From CAWJPW01 sp963844845 (GTDB taxonomy: Bacteria > Acidobacteriota > Thermoanaerobaculia > Thermoanaerobaculales > Sulfomarinibacteraceae), in contig CAWJPW010000009.1 in NCBI GenBank assembly GCA_963844845.1, forward strand, positions 265,791 to 329,790: DNA of 64,000 nt, read 5' to 3'. The notes beneath the pieces were generated by a model that did not search any database, was not told the DNA's origin, and saw only the letters and a list, made by a program, of their open reading frames with translations. The position numbers were made by a program, and so were the translations under genes. Positions 43,113 to 53,577 of the stretch are shown here, piece by piece; position 1 is the first letter of the stretch; each line of letters starts with the position of its first letter.

Positions 43113-43458
43113 CCACCAACCGCCACGTCATCGCCCGCACGCGATCGAGCACCTCAGCAGCCCGGGCCGCCGCTTCCCTGTCGACGAAGCCGCCGGCGGC
43201 GAGCATCTCCAGCGCGTTTCCGGCCTCCTTCGCCGAGCCGTAGGCGATCCTGTAGTGCTGGAGCCGATCCCGTCCGAAGCGGCCGTGCCCTTCGGCGAGG
43301 TTGAGCGGCACGCTACAGGCTGCCCGACGGGCCTGATCGGCCAGAAACCTGACGCACGGTGGAACGGCGGCCACGAGGCTGAGCACCGCCCCGGCCGCCT
43401 CGACGGCGAGCGTGTGGGCGTGCAGGCCGGGCTTCGGAGTGGGGAGCGCGTCGTGCAT
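43099..43458 (-). CDS. Four-helix-bundle protein (S23 / IVS-encoded type)
   Basis: This 119-aa helical protein of the four-helix-bundle family was first seen as products of 23S rRNA intervening sequences. It shows RFLADQARRAACSVPLNLAEGHGR and YRIAYGSAKEAGNALEMLAAGGF, the SVPLNLAEG core being diagnostic. ATG 43458 follows GGAGGTG by 3 bases; the frame is open further upstream, but without such a site. No rRNA gene is near, which is common for this family. Its role is unknown. Confidence 0.82.
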   Translation of the reverse strand: MHDALPTPKPGLHAHTLAVEAAGAVLSLVAAVPPCVRFLADQARRAACSVPLNLAEGHGRFGRDRLQHYRIAYGSAKEAGNALEMLAAGGFVDREAAARAAEVLDRVRAMTWRLVDPRR

Positions 43459-43587
43459 GGTCACCTCCGGGTCGTTCATGGCCCTTCCACCGGCCATCGG
43501 ACCTGGCTGAACGACCCGGAGGTGGCCACGCCGGGAGCGCCCACAGCCCCGGTCGCGGATCCGGTCCCGGACGCGCTCTCTGATACT

Positions 43588-43833
43588 CCCAGCACCGGCT
43601 CCCGGTCGGCTCCGCCGCCAGGCGGCGCGGTCCCCGGGGGCGGCAACGGCTCGAGCTGGCAAACGCCAGCACGGCCGCCCCCGGGCCCCAGCGCCGAGTC
43701 GCCTGCCTGATCGTTCGGGGCCACTGCTCCGGGCGCCAAAGGCCGTGGGAGCCCCCCATGACGTTTCCCTCAACCGCACTCCTCACGAGGAAGCGCTCCC
43801 GGGAAGACGTCATGGACGGCACGCCCGCCGGAG
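43588..43833 (-). repeat. Family A repeat, copy A5
   Basis: This copy, oriented on the minus strand, lies between the divergent four-helix-bundle and icmF genes. The stem is CCATGACGT (43756-43764) with ACGTCATGG (43807-43815), perfect 9 bp. The G-rich insert is absent, and the GC stem loop holds an extra hairpin (GCTGGC / GCCAGC). Family D-like tracts flank it (about 43545-43575 and 43862-43925), and a family C arm follows at 43929-43985. Together these fill the 650-base gap; no gene is seen. Confidence 0.76.
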
Positions 43834-43928
43834 GAAACCTGCTCCGAAGCGATCACGGCAGCCGTCCCCGCCCCGGTCCACGGCCCCAGCCCCAGCCCCC
43901 GCCCCAACCGCCACCCCACCCAAACCCC

Positions 43929-43985
43929 CGTCACCCTGAGCGGAGCCGCCGCCGCCAGGCGGCGGCGCAGTCGAAGGGTCCCCCC
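43929..43985. repeat. Family C single arm
   Basis: CACCCTGAGCGGAG...GTCGAAGGGTC surrounds a GC hairpin (GCCGCCGCC / GGCGGCGGC). It matches one arm of the 5650-5826 element. Confidence 0.6.
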
Positions 43986-44114
43986 GCCGAAGCCAGGCCG
44001 TGCCTGCAGCCGAGGCCCCTCCTCCTCCGCAACGGCCTCCGCCAGGCCCCCCTCCACGGCCCACGCCCTGCTATCATCGCCACGAACCGCCAACCCCGAG
44101 GAGGTGAGGCTTCA

Positions 44115-47100
44115 ATGGCTTCCCCCGCCGCCGACCGCTACCAGCCCAAGCACAAGGTCCGCTTCGTCACCGCCGCCGCGCTCTTCGACGGCCACGACGC
44201 GGCCATCAACGTGATGCGCCGGATCCTCCAGGCGCACGGCGCCGAGGTGATCCACCTCGGCCACAACCGCTCGGTCAAGGACATCGTCGACGCCGCCGTG
44301 CAGGAGGACGCCCAGGCCATCGCCGTGTCGTCCTACCAGGGCGGCCACATGGAGTTCTTCACCTACATGCTCGAGCTGCTGAAAGAGCGCGGCGCCGAGC
44401 ACGTGAAGGTGTTCGGCGGCGGCGGCGGCGTCATCGTCCCGCGCGAGATCGCCGAGCTGGAGTCCCGCGGCGTCGCCAAGATCTTCTCCCCCGAGGACGG
44501 CCGCCGCCTCGGCCTCGACGGCATGATCGACGTGATGATCCGCGAGGCCGACTTCGACCCCGCCGACCTCGACGGCTTCAAGCCCGAGAGCCTCACGCCC
44601 AAGCACTGGCTCGCCGTCGCCCGCACCATCACCCTCGTCGAGGAGGGCCGCGAGCTCGACCCTCCCCGAGCGCGCCGAGCCCGCCCCGGTGCTCGGCCTC
44701 ACCGGCACCGGCGGCTCCGGCAAGTCGTCCCTCACCGACGAGATCGTGCGCCGCTTCCTCAACGACTTCGACGAGCTGACCATCGCCATCCTCTCCATCG
44801 ACCCCACCAAGCGCAAGACCGGCGGCGCCCTGCTCGGCGACCGCATCCGCATGAACACCCTCGACTCCGACCGCGTGTTCATGCGCTCGCTGGCCACCCG
44901 CCAGGCGCACCGCGCCCTCTCCGCGCACATCCAGCACTCCATCGCCGCCTGCCAGGCCGCCGGCTTCGACCTCGTCATCGTGGAGTCCTCCGGCATCGGC
45001 CAGGCCGACTCCGAGATCGTCGACATCGCCGACCTCTCGCTCTACGTCATGACCCCCGAGTACGGCGCCTCCATGCAGCTCGAGAAGATCGACATGCTGG
45101 ACTACGCCGACTTCGTGGCCATCAACAAGTTCGACCGCCCCAAGGCGCTCGACGCCCTGCGCGACGTGCGCAAGCAGTACCGCCGCTGCCACGGCCTCTT
45201 CACCGAGCCCGCCGACGAGGAGCTGCCGGTCCACGCCACCATCGCCAGCCAGTTTCACGACCGCGGCGTCAACGCCCTCTACCGCGGCCTCCTCTCGGCC
45301 CTCGGCGAGCGCTTCGGCGCCCGCTTCCAGCTCGAGCACTCCCACGCCGAGCCCGCCGGCATGCCGCAGCGCAACCCCGTCATCCCCGGCGAGCGCACCG
45401 GCTACCTGCGCGACATCGCCCGCACCGTGCGCGGCTACAAGCAGTGGGCGGCCGAGCAGGTGAAGACCGCCGACCGCCTCTACCAGCTCACCGGCGCCCG
45501 CGCCATCCTCTCGGCGCGCTCGGGCGAGGGCACCCACGCCGACCTCTGGACCCTCTTCGAGGAGGTCCTCGCAGGCGGCTCCGGCACCGCCGAGCAGCAG
45601 CTCTCAGACCTCGACGCCGAGATCCGCCGCATCGCGCACGAGCTCCACCCCGAGTGCCGCGAGCTGCTCGCCAGCTGGCCGCAGATCCGCGCCGACTACG
45701 GCCGCGACGACTTCAGCTACACCGTGCGCGGCAAGGAGATCCGCGTCCCGCTCACCACCACCTCGCTGGCCGGCACCCACATCCCCAAGGTGAAGGTCCC
45801 CGACACCGACCGCTGGGCCGGCATCCTCACCTTCCTGCTGCTGGAGAACGTCCCCGGCGCGTATCCCTACACCGCCGGCGTCTTCCCCCTCAAGCGCACC
45901 ACCGAGCTGCCCACCCGGATGTTCGCGGGCGAGGGCGGCCCCGAGCGCACCAACCGCCGCTTCCACTACCTCTCCCAGGGCCAGGGCTTCGCCCGCCTGT
46001 CCACCGCCTTCGACTCGGTCACCCTCTACGGCGAGGACCCGGACACCCGCCCCGACATCTACGGCAAGGTGGGCGAGTCCGGCGTCAGCATCTGCACCGT
46101 CGAGGACATGGAGCGGCTCTACGCCGGCTTCGACCTGTGCGAGCCCAACACCTCCGTCTCCATGACCATCAACGGCCCGGCGCCGATGATGCTGGCCTTC
46201 TTCTTCAACGCCGCCGCCCGCCAGCAGGCGCGCCTCAAGCTGATCGAGTCGGGCCGCCTGGACGCCCCCCGCGAGGCCGCCTTCCAGCCGCTGGTGGACG
46301 GCCGCGACTGGGAGGCGCTCGCCACGCTGCTCGAGCCCGGCGAGTGGGAGGAGATCTTCGCCGCCACCGTCGAGGTCGTGCGCGGCACCGTCCAGGCCGA
46401 CATCCTCAAGGAGGACCAGGCCCAGAACACCTGCATCTTCTCCACCGAGTTCGCCCTGCGCATGATGGGCGACATCCAGCAGTACTTCACCGAGAACGGG
46501 GTGCGGAACTTCTACTCGGTGTCGATCTCCGGCTACCACATCGCCGAGGCCGGGGCCAACCCCATCACCCAGCTGGCCTTCACCCTGGCCAACGGCTTCA
46601 CCTTCGTGGAGTACTACCTGGCGCGGGGGCTCCAGATCGACGCCTTCGCCCCCAACCTCAGCTTCTTCTTCTCCAACGGCATGGACCCGGAGTACACGGT
46701 GATCGGCCGGGTGGCGCGGCGCATCTGGGCCACCGCCATCCGCAACCGCTACGGCGGCAACGAGCGCTCGCAGAAGCTCAAGTACCACATCCAGACCTCG
46801 GGCCGCTCGCTGCACGCCATGGAGATCGACTTCAACGACATCCGCACCACCCTGCAGGCCCTCCTCGCCATGGCCGACAACTGCAACTCCCTGCACACCA
46901 ACGCCTACGACGAGGCGATCACCACTCCCACCGAGGAGTCCGTGCGCCGCGCGGTGGCGATCCAGCTGATCAACGCCCAGGAGTTCGGCCTGCTCAAGAA
47001 CGAGAACCCGTTCCAGGGCAGCCACTTCGTCGAGTGGCTCACGGACACCGTCGAGGAGGCCGTGCTCACCGAGTTCGAGTCACTCTCCGAGCGCGGCGAC

Positions 47101-47481
47101 GTGCTGGGCGCCATGGAGACCATGTACCAGCGCGGCAAGATCCAGGACGAGAGCCTGCACTACGAGCACCTCAAGCACACCGGCGACTTCCCCATCGTGG
47201 GCGTCAACACCTTCCTGAGCGACAAGGCCGCCGAGGACCTCCCCGAGGTCCCCCTCTCGCGTTCGACGCCCGAGGAGAAGGACGCGCGGTTGGAGCACCT
47301 GCGCGACTTCCAGGGGCGGCATGGGAAGGCTAGCGGCAAGGCCCTGAAGCAGCTGCAGAAGTTGGCGATGGCCGGCGGGAACGTGTTCGAGGAGCTGCTG
47401 AAGACCGTGCAGAGCTGCTCGTTGGGCCAGATCACGCATGCGCTGTATGAGGTGGGTGGGAGGTATCGGCGGTCGATGTAG
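44115..47481 (+). CDS. icmF: Fused isobutyryl-CoA mutase (IcmF), interrupted by a one-base frameshift
   Basis: IcmF interconverts isobutyryl-CoA and n-butyryl-CoA with coenzyme B12 and carries its own G-protein chaperone. The B12-binding domain (from ATG 44115; AALFDGHDAAINVMRRIL) reads to about residue 182. An extra C in the CCC run at 44660-44662 then shifts the frame. The other frame continues LPERAEPAPVLGLTGTGG with the P-loop GTGGSGKSS of the MeaI-like GTPase, the linker, and the mutase domain (NTSVSMTINGPAPMM; YHIAEAGANPITQLAFT), ending at 47481. Removing one C gives ~1,121 codons, the normal IcmF length. Everything else is intact and conserved, so a sequencing error or a very recent mutation is likely. 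The last 397 bp recur, diverged, at 51110-51506. Confidence 0.88.
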
Positions 47482-47689
47482 CGCCTCGAGCTCAGCCGGC
47501 TGAACCCTCGGCGACCCCGGAGCCTGCCACCCTCTCGCCGAGCAGCCCGAGAGGCCTGCCCCACCGGGCCTCGTTGTTGACTTGACCTCCCACGCAAACG
47601 CTGCCACGCTCGCAGACAGCCCGTCCACGCTGCGGAAGGCACAGAGCTTCCCCTGTCTGCAGAGTGCTTTCCGACGGGCGTCTACCGGC

Positions 47690-48750
47690 GCCGAGACCCT
47701 CGCGCCACACCCCTCTACCGCCTCGTCGAGGCTCACTACGTCGAGGTCAAGGGGCAGTGGGAGGAGCGCTTCGAGCGTCGCTACGGCTTCTGGCGCTCCT
47801 TCGTCGACGAGCACGCGGCCGAGCTGCTGTTCCGGCACGAGGTATTGCGCCTGCTGCAGGATGAGGGGCTGCTGTCACAGGAGCGCACCAGCCTACTGCT
47901 GTCGTGGCGCCACACCGGCTTCTCGGTTCATACCCGGGTTCGGGTCGAGCCTGAGGATCGCGCCGGCGTGGAGCGCCTCGCTCGCTACATCCTCCGTCCG
48001 CCGATCAGCTTGGAGCGCATGCGGTGGGACGGCGCGGGAGAGGTCCGCTACCGGCGCAAGCCGGGGCACGAGGGTGCAAGGGCGCTCAGAGACAGGGAGG
48101 AGGCGTTCGACCCGGCCGAGTTGCTCGCGCGCTCCGCGCGCGGCGACCCACACGCCGCCAGCGGGTGGCCGTAGGCCGGCCATCCCCCTCTCCGGCCCGC
48201 CTACGTCGGGCCTCCGACCCCCCCGGCCACGCCCACAGACCGCTGCCGGCGGTGGGTTCCTGGCTCGCGTCCTCATGCATGTTCCCGAGCCGAGCCGCCA
48301 CCTGGTGCGGTACTACGGCGCATACTCCGAACTCGCCGGCAGCAGCTCGTATGGGCAACGGCTTGCCGGCAGGGCGAGCCGATTGCCCATGAGCTGATGA
48401 CGGTGAGTCGCTGAAGGGTGGGTGGGAGGGCGTGAGCAACGCGTCCCCAGGGCAGACGGCGGCGCCAGGTCGAGGGGGACGAGCGGCGTCGGTCTCCTGC
48501 CTGCCGTTCGGCTGGCTCTGACGACGCCACGCCGGACGAGCGCACCCTCCGGCGCAGGTGGTCGGAGCTGATCAAGCGGATCTACGAGGTCGACCCCCTC
48601 GTCTGCCTCCGCTGTGGCGGCGAGATGCGCATCGTCGCCTTCATCCTCGACCACAAGGTCGTCGACCAGATCCTGCAGCACCTCGGGCGCTCCGCCGAGC
48701 GCAGGCAGCGAGGCCCACCCGCCAGAGCCACGACCCGGGCCGCCTCCTGA
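47690..48750 (+). pseudogene. IS91-family transposase remnant
   Basis: Frame-broken pieces of an IS91-type (Y2 HUH) transposase. The N-terminal YRLVEAHYVEVKGQW and RFERRYGFWRSFVDE is joined directly to HAAELLFRHEVLRLL, so the ~200 residues with the zinc finger and catalytic core are deleted. Then come LLSWRHTGFSVHTRVRVEPE and ILRPPISLERM. Further frameshifts around 48110-48540 precede the last piece, SELIKRIYEVDPLVCLRCGG. A second remnant lies at 61157-61939. The preceding 200 bases (47482-47689) hold nothing I recognise. Confidence 0.75.
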
Positions 48751-49127
48751 TCACCGCAGGTGGCATGGGATCGGGGCGTCGGCTGCATGTCGTGCTTCGT
48801 GGTCGAGGTGTGTGCGAACGGCTCGCCAGCGGTCCGTTGAACCCCGCTCCCAGATGCTGACCGCCTATGAAGCACCCCCTCAGTCCACATCCCCAGTCCG
48901 ACGACCACGGAGAAGCCGGTTCCTGCGCCGATTCTCAGGTTGGACCCTGTGGTACGCTGCCAACAGTGCGAAAGGAACTTCCTATCCCTCACGGCCGCCC
49001 CGGCGGCGCGGAGCTGCTGGCCCGCACGCTGGAGCTGCTCCGGTCGCAGTAAAGGCCCCCACGGGCTTGACCTCTTCGCGATCTCGCACCAGAATAGCTG
49101 TCAAACCAAGACTTGGAGGAGAGTACG
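48751..49127. other. Gap holding an IS91-end-like motif
   Basis: AAAGGAACTTCCTATCCCTC at 48971-48990 recurs exactly at 62153-62172. Both are 210-240 bases after the stop of an IS91 transposase remnant. It contains the small palindrome AGGAACTTCCT and may mark the replication-origin end (oriIS) of the element. The ribosome-binding site of the next gene lies at 49115-49123; nothing else is evident. Confidence 0.5.
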
Positions 49128-49751
49128 ATGCCAGCTGCCCGATTGAGCGCCTCGTTGCGGTTGCAGGGGCCGGTACCGGTCGTGGCCGCCCTCGCCGTCC
49201 TCATCATGGGCTTCGCCCTCGTCACGCCCGCCCATGCCGCCACCTCGAACGGCATCTCGGTGACGCTGTACAACGACGGCGGTACCTGCCTGAGCAGCGA
49301 CTTCGACATCGCGTGGAGCTTTACCGCTCAGTACGACGACGTGAGTGGTGACGACGGCGTGGGCATGATCGCCTACGACGGCAACGGCGTACCCATCGCC
49401 GCCGACTGGACCTCAGCTGGACCGCCCGGCTCAGCAACCCGGCACACGGTCTTCGGCGCGACGGTATCCCAGATCAACGCCATGACGGCGCGGCCGCTGA
49501 CCATCGTGATGTACGACATCACCAGCTATCCCCCGGGGGGTTCGAACACCCAGGCCGTCTACGACAACATCGTCGGCCAGGGCGCCCCGGTGATCGACCA
49601 GCTGGTCTTCGACGTGGCCAGCGTCCTGCCCAGCTGCGACACTCTGCCCCTCCTGCAGCAGGCGGCCATCCCGGTTCTGTCGTCCTGGGGGCTCGTCGCT
49701 TTCGCCATGCTGCTGGCGCTGGCGGGCGCGGTCTGGCTGCGGCGGCAGTAG
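49128..49751 (+). CDS. IPTL-CTERM sorted surface protein
   Basis: A 207-aa exported protein. The signal peptide spans about residues 1-37 (ending ATPAHA in the pattern LVTPAHA), followed by a ~135-residue beta-rich domain I do not recognise. The C-terminal sorting signal is IPVLSSWGLVAFAM, a hydrophobic helix and WLRRQ, the IPTL-CTERM tripartite signal for a dedicated envelope-anchoring system. ATG 49128 follows GGAGGAGAG. It lies inside the segment bounded by icmF 3' copies. Confidence 0.78.
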   Translation: MPAARLSASLRLQGPVPVVAALAVLIMGFALVTPAHAATSNGISVTLYNDGGTCLSSDFDIAWSFTAQYDDVSGDDGVGMIAYDGNGVPIAADWTSAGPPGSATRHTVFGATVSQINAMTARPLTIVMYDITSYPPGGSNTQAVYDNIVGQGAPVIDQLVFDVASVLPSCDTLPLLQQAAIPVLSSWGLVAFAMLLALAGAVWLRRQ

Positions 49752-49878
49752 GCCGGCATCGGCGACCTGGGGGTGCGTTCCCACGCGCCCCGTCCATCCC
49801 GCTTCCAGTGCCCGGAGGCAGTGAGAGGTTGCGCCAGATCCCCCCGGGCGGTGACGGCGCGAACCCCGCCCTACACCC

Positions 49879-51109
49879 TCAAGCCGGCGGCCCGCCGTCG
49901 CGAGCGGCGAGCGCACGTTGAAAGGTCGCGCGCCAACGGGCCTCGGTACCCTCGCCCCACTCGCAGAGCCGCAACCCGATCTCGGCCACGGCGGCGGCCG
50001 AAGCCACCGCCCCGAGGCGGAGGGCGCGCTCACAGGATCGCACCACCCACGCAAGAGCGCGAGCCTCCTCGCCCGCCGCCAGGAGGTGGCCGGCGATCGT
50101 CTCGGCATGGTGGGTGGCGCGGGGGCCGGGGTGGGTCCTCTCGATGGCGTCGGCGACGCGGCGATGGAGGGCGAGCGTGCGCTCGGCGGGCAGCGACCGC
50201 AGCAGGGCGTCGCCCAGCCTCCGGCTGCCGAGCTGGAAGACCCCCCTGCGGGCGCCCTGGGCCCACAGCACGAGGTCGCGCTCGCGGCGGCTCTCGAACC
50301 AGTACGCCGGCAGGAAGCGCACGAACCCCCGCTCGAGCAGCTCGTGGAGCACGGGCTCGAGCACGGCCACGGGCTCGTCGACAACCTCCGCGAGGATAGC
50401 CACGTCGAAGGTATGGCCCATCACGCTGGCCGCCACCACCACCCGCCGCGCCGAGCCGTGCAGGGCGGCGATGCGCCGCGCCAGAATGTCGTCCAGCGAG
50501 CACGGGGACTCCCGCGGCTCACCACCGAGGTCGGCAGCGAGCCGCCAGGCGCCGTTGTCACCGATGAGCACGCCCTCGTCGAGCAGCAGGTTCACCAGCT
50601 CGGCTGCGGCCAGGGGCAAGCGGCCACTGCACGTCGTGATGAGCGCCTCGAGCTCGTCCGCATGGCGCTCTCCCAGCAGGCTTTCGGCCACCGCGCGCCA
50701 CGCCGCGTCCTGCACACGCCCGACCGGCACGACGTCGAGACGCGAGGACGCCGCAGCGCCCGCCAGGTCCTCGGGCGTCACCGTGCTCGTGGCGGGGTCG
50801 AGGGTGCCCACCACCCACACGGGCGCGTGGTCGAGGCTCCGGACCAGCTCGCCGATGGCGCCGAGGGTGGAGGCGTCGGCCCAGTGGAGGTTCTCGAACA
50901 GCAGGATCAGCCGGGAGCCGTCCTCGTGGTCGTGGCCGCACACCCCGGTCCAGCCCCGGACCAGAGCCGCGAGGGCCGCGCCCGGACCCGGAGGAACCAA
51001 TTCGTCATCCCCGTCCACGTCCCTCACCGCGCCCTGGTACGGAACCTCGTTCAGCAGGGCCGTCACGTAGCCGTGCAGCACGGGGTCGCCGGCGAGCACA
51101 GCGTCCAGA
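49879..51109 (-). pseudogene. Large AAA/STAND-type ATPase, N-terminally truncated
   Basis: About 410 codons of a predicted signalling ATPase of the kind found in adenylate-cyclase or PknK/LuxR-like regulators. Walker B LILLFENLHWADASTLGAIGE and GTLDPATSTVTPEDL are present, followed by a winged-helix-like segment (SLDDILARRIAALHGSARRVVVAASVMG) and helical repeats. The sequence that should contain the Walker A motif is missing: the frame runs without a start into the icmF 3' copy at 51110, which marks a recombination junction. The product is presumably inactive. Confidence 0.75.
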
Positions 51110-51506
51110 CTCCGAGCGCGGCGACGTGCTGGGCGCCATGGAGACCATGTACCAGCGCGGCAAGATCCAGGACGAGAGCCTGCACTACGAGCACCTCAAG
51201 CACACCGGCGACTTCCCCATCGTGGGCGCGAACACGTTCCTCAGCGACAAGGCCGCCGAGGACCTCCCCGAGGTGCCGTTGTCGCGGTCGACGCCGGAGG
51301 AGAAGGATGCGCGGTTGGAGCATTTGGGTGACTTCCAGGGAAGGCACGCGAAGGCGAGCGGCAAGGCGCTGAAGCAGCTGCAGAACGTGGCGATGGCCGG
51401 CGGGAACGTCTTCGAGGAGCTGCTGAAGACCGTGCAGAGCTGCTCGCTGGGGCAGATCACGCATGCGCTGTATGAGGTGGGGGGGCGGTATCGGCGGAGC
51501 ATGTAG
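51110..51506 (+). pseudogene. Diverged second copy of the icmF 3' end
   Basis: This is 397 bp aligned without gaps to 47085-47481, with about 31 differences by my count (about 92% identity). The first ~115 bp are identical and all differences fall in the remaining ~280 bp. Only about five change the protein, so the copy evolved as a working icmF before arriving here. It encodes only the last ~130 residues and is not a functional gene. Confidence 0.9.
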
Positions 51507-51643
51507 AGCCTACCGCCAACCCGTAGCCGCATCACTCGCATCGTCGTCCTGAGCATCCCCACGCCGCAGTCGCGGCGGTGGTCGGGGGAATGACAGATGG
51601 AGTGGGTGCCCATCCCCAGCAGCTGGACGCCATCCCGCAAGCT

Positions 51644-51686
51644 CGTCATCCTGAGCGAAGGCCCGCAGGGCCGGAGTCGAGTCAGC
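51644..51686. repeat. Family C single arm beside the IS110 gene
   Basis: CGTCATCCTGAGCGAAGGCC...GGAGTCGAGTC contains the hairpin GGCCCGCAGGGCC. It lies just upstream of the IS110-family transposase gene and may be the DNA into which the IS inserted. Confidence 0.6.
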
Positions 51687-51757
51687 TAAGAAGGGGGGGA
51701 CGCCTCAGGGGTTGGGAACGCCCGGAGGCGAAACCAACATGTAGGAGGTCGTCCCCC

Positions 51758-53002
51758 ATGAAGAAACGTAAGTATCGTGGCACGCCTGTCAAGAAGGTCA
51801 ACCGGTTGGAGCTGGCGGAGAGGGTTTGCGATCGGCGGATCGCGTTCGGTGTCGACATCGGCAAGGACGTGATGGCCGGGACGTTCATGGGCGAGGATCG
51901 TCAGCCGATTTTGAACATTACGTGGCAGAGCCCGGACGAGATCATGGCTGTGGTGCGCTTGTTGCTCGAGCTTCCTGCGCGTTTGGAGTTGGCAATGGAG
52001 CCGAGTGGCACCTACGGCGATGCGTTCCGGTACCAGTGCGTGAAGGCCGGTTTCCCCGTGTTTCGGGTGAGCGCCAAGAGGAGTCACGACGCGGCCGAGG
52101 TGTACGACGGAGTCCCGAGCTGGCACGACGTGAAGTCAGCCGGGGTGATTGCCAGGCTGCACCTGGACGGCACCAGCCTGCCCTGGCGAGAGCGAGAGAC
52201 AGACGAGCGCGAGATTGCTGCGGCGATGCGAGTGCTGGGCATGTTTGACCGGCAGATGCACTGCAATCTGAATCGGATTGAGGCCCAGCTGGCACGGCAC
52301 TGGCCGGAGCTGACCAAACATCTGAGGCTGAGCTCGCTGACGCTGCTTCATCTCCTGGGTGCGGCAGGCGGACCGGATTGGGTGGTGGAGGATCCGGCAC
52401 GAGCGCGGCGGATGCTGCGGCGCTGGGGGCGGGCGGGCCTCACTGAAGACTCGATCGAGGGGGCCGTGAAGTCGGCGATGACGACTATTGGCGCGCCCAT
52501 GATCGAGCTGGAGCGCCAGGCGCTGCGAGAGACAGCGAAGGAAACACTGCGCTGCCACCGCGAGGCCAAGCAGGCCCGTGCAGCAGTGGAGAAGCTGGTG
52601 GCGACCCATGAGGAAGGGCGGGCGCTGCGAGCGGTGGTCGGGCCCAAGGCGGCGGCGGCGATGCTGGCGAACGGAATGAACCCTCTACATTACGATTCGC
52701 CTGATGCACTCCTGAAGGGAATGGGCCTCAACCTGAGAGAGAAGAGCTCGGGCAAGCACCAAGGCCAGCTCAAGATCACCAAGCGAGGTCCCGGTGAGAT
52801 CAGGTTCTATCTCTACCTGGCGGTTCTACGCCTGAAGGAGCACCACTCGCCGCTGCGATGGTGGTACGACCGCAAGGTGGCACGCGATGGCGGCGTGAAG
52901 AACAAGGCAGTGATCGCGCTGATGCGCGACATCGTCAAAGCGCTCTGGTACGTCGCACGGGGTGATGTCTTTGACCCCGACAAGCTTGTCACCATTTCCT
53001 AA
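51758..53002 (+). CDS. IS110-family transposase
   Basis: This 414-aa DEDD transposase of the IS110/IS1111 group is apparently intact. The N-terminal DEDD_Tnp domain has FGVDIGKDVMAG (Asp33) and LAMEPSGTYGDAFRYQ. The C-terminal transposase_20 domain has VGPKAAAAMLANGMNPL, GMGLNLREKSSGKHQGQ and KRGPGEIRFYLYLA, including the serine region. ATG 51758 follows TAGGAGG. IS110 elements work with a bridge RNA encoded in a non-coding end; the 200-base stretches before and after the gene (51560-51757, 53003-53200) are where it would lie, but I could not identify its loops. Confidence 0.88.
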   Translation: MKKRKYRGTPVKKVNRLELAERVCDRRIAFGVDIGKDVMAGTFMGEDRQPILNITWQSPDEIMAVVRLLLELPARLELAMEPSGTYGDAFRYQCVKAGFPVFRVSAKRSHDAAEVYDGVPSWHDVKSAGVIARLHLDGTSLPWRERETDEREIAAAMRVLGMFDRQMHCNLNRIEAQLARHWPELTKHLRLSSLTLLHLLGAAGGPDWVVEDPARARRMLRRWGRAGLTEDSIEGAVKSAMTTIGAPMIELERQALRETAKETLRCHREAKQARAAVEKLVATHEEGRALRAVVGPKAAAAMLANGMNPLHYDSPDALLKGMGLNLREKSSGKHQGQLKITKRGPGEIRFYLYLAVLRLKEHHSPLRWWYDRKVARDGGVKNKAVIALMRDIVKALWYVARGDVFDPDKLVTIS

Positions 53003-53577
53003 GCACAAGGAAGTCACAGAGAAAGCGGAGAAGACCGACGGTATGGGAGACGACGATGCCTTGCGGGCGACCTCCGAGGATCCTTCCGACCGCTCGAGGT
53101 CCCGGTTCGAGTCATGAGGCGCCCACGAGGTCAGGCGATGGAGCGCAATATCCGAGGTAGCTGAATCGATGCCGCTCGGCGGACATCCAACGACAGGTTC
53201 GATCTACCCGCGCTGATCCTCAAAGGTTGTCGAAGTCGCCAACGAAGCGCACGAGTGGTGGCCGTCCAACAGGCTGTGGAAGCTGAAGTGGAAAACCCTT
53301 CGGGTTTCCCACAGCTCCCACAGCCTCGACGACGACGAGCTGTCACTCGTGCGCCCGATGGGAGCCTACTTCTCGAAAGTCCACCCCCTTGACATTGCCG
53401 CGACAAGGATCTCCTCCTGAGAACCTCAATCCTACCAAAAGCTTGTGCTCTCCTTCTCCGAGGGAGACCCTTCGACTGCGCCGCCGCCTCCGGCGCCGGC
53501 TCCGCTCAGGGTGACGGGCCTTGTCGGGGCGGTGGGCGAGTTGGGGAGGTGATGAGCGATGCCGGCGAGGGCGCAGG
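53003..53577. other. Gap with a 56-bp palindrome and a family C arm
   Basis: At 53271-53326 a long imperfect hairpin reads AGGCTGTGG...AAACCC-TTC-GGGTTT...CCACAGCCT. A family C arm lies at 53464-53516 (CCCTTCGACTGCG...GCTCAGGGTGAC). No gene is visible. A GGTTCGAGTC near 53105 is not part of a tRNA. Confidence 0.55.

Noticed and set aside
44655..44700. Programmed ribosomal frameshift in icmF
   Set aside because: No slippery heptamer with pausing structure is recognised, and homologues encode the protein in one frame; an extra C in a homopolymer is simpler.
53090..53120. GGTTCGAGTC resembling a tRNA T-loop
   Set aside because: The flanking bases do not form a T-stem and no acceptor, D or anticodon arms can be built around it.
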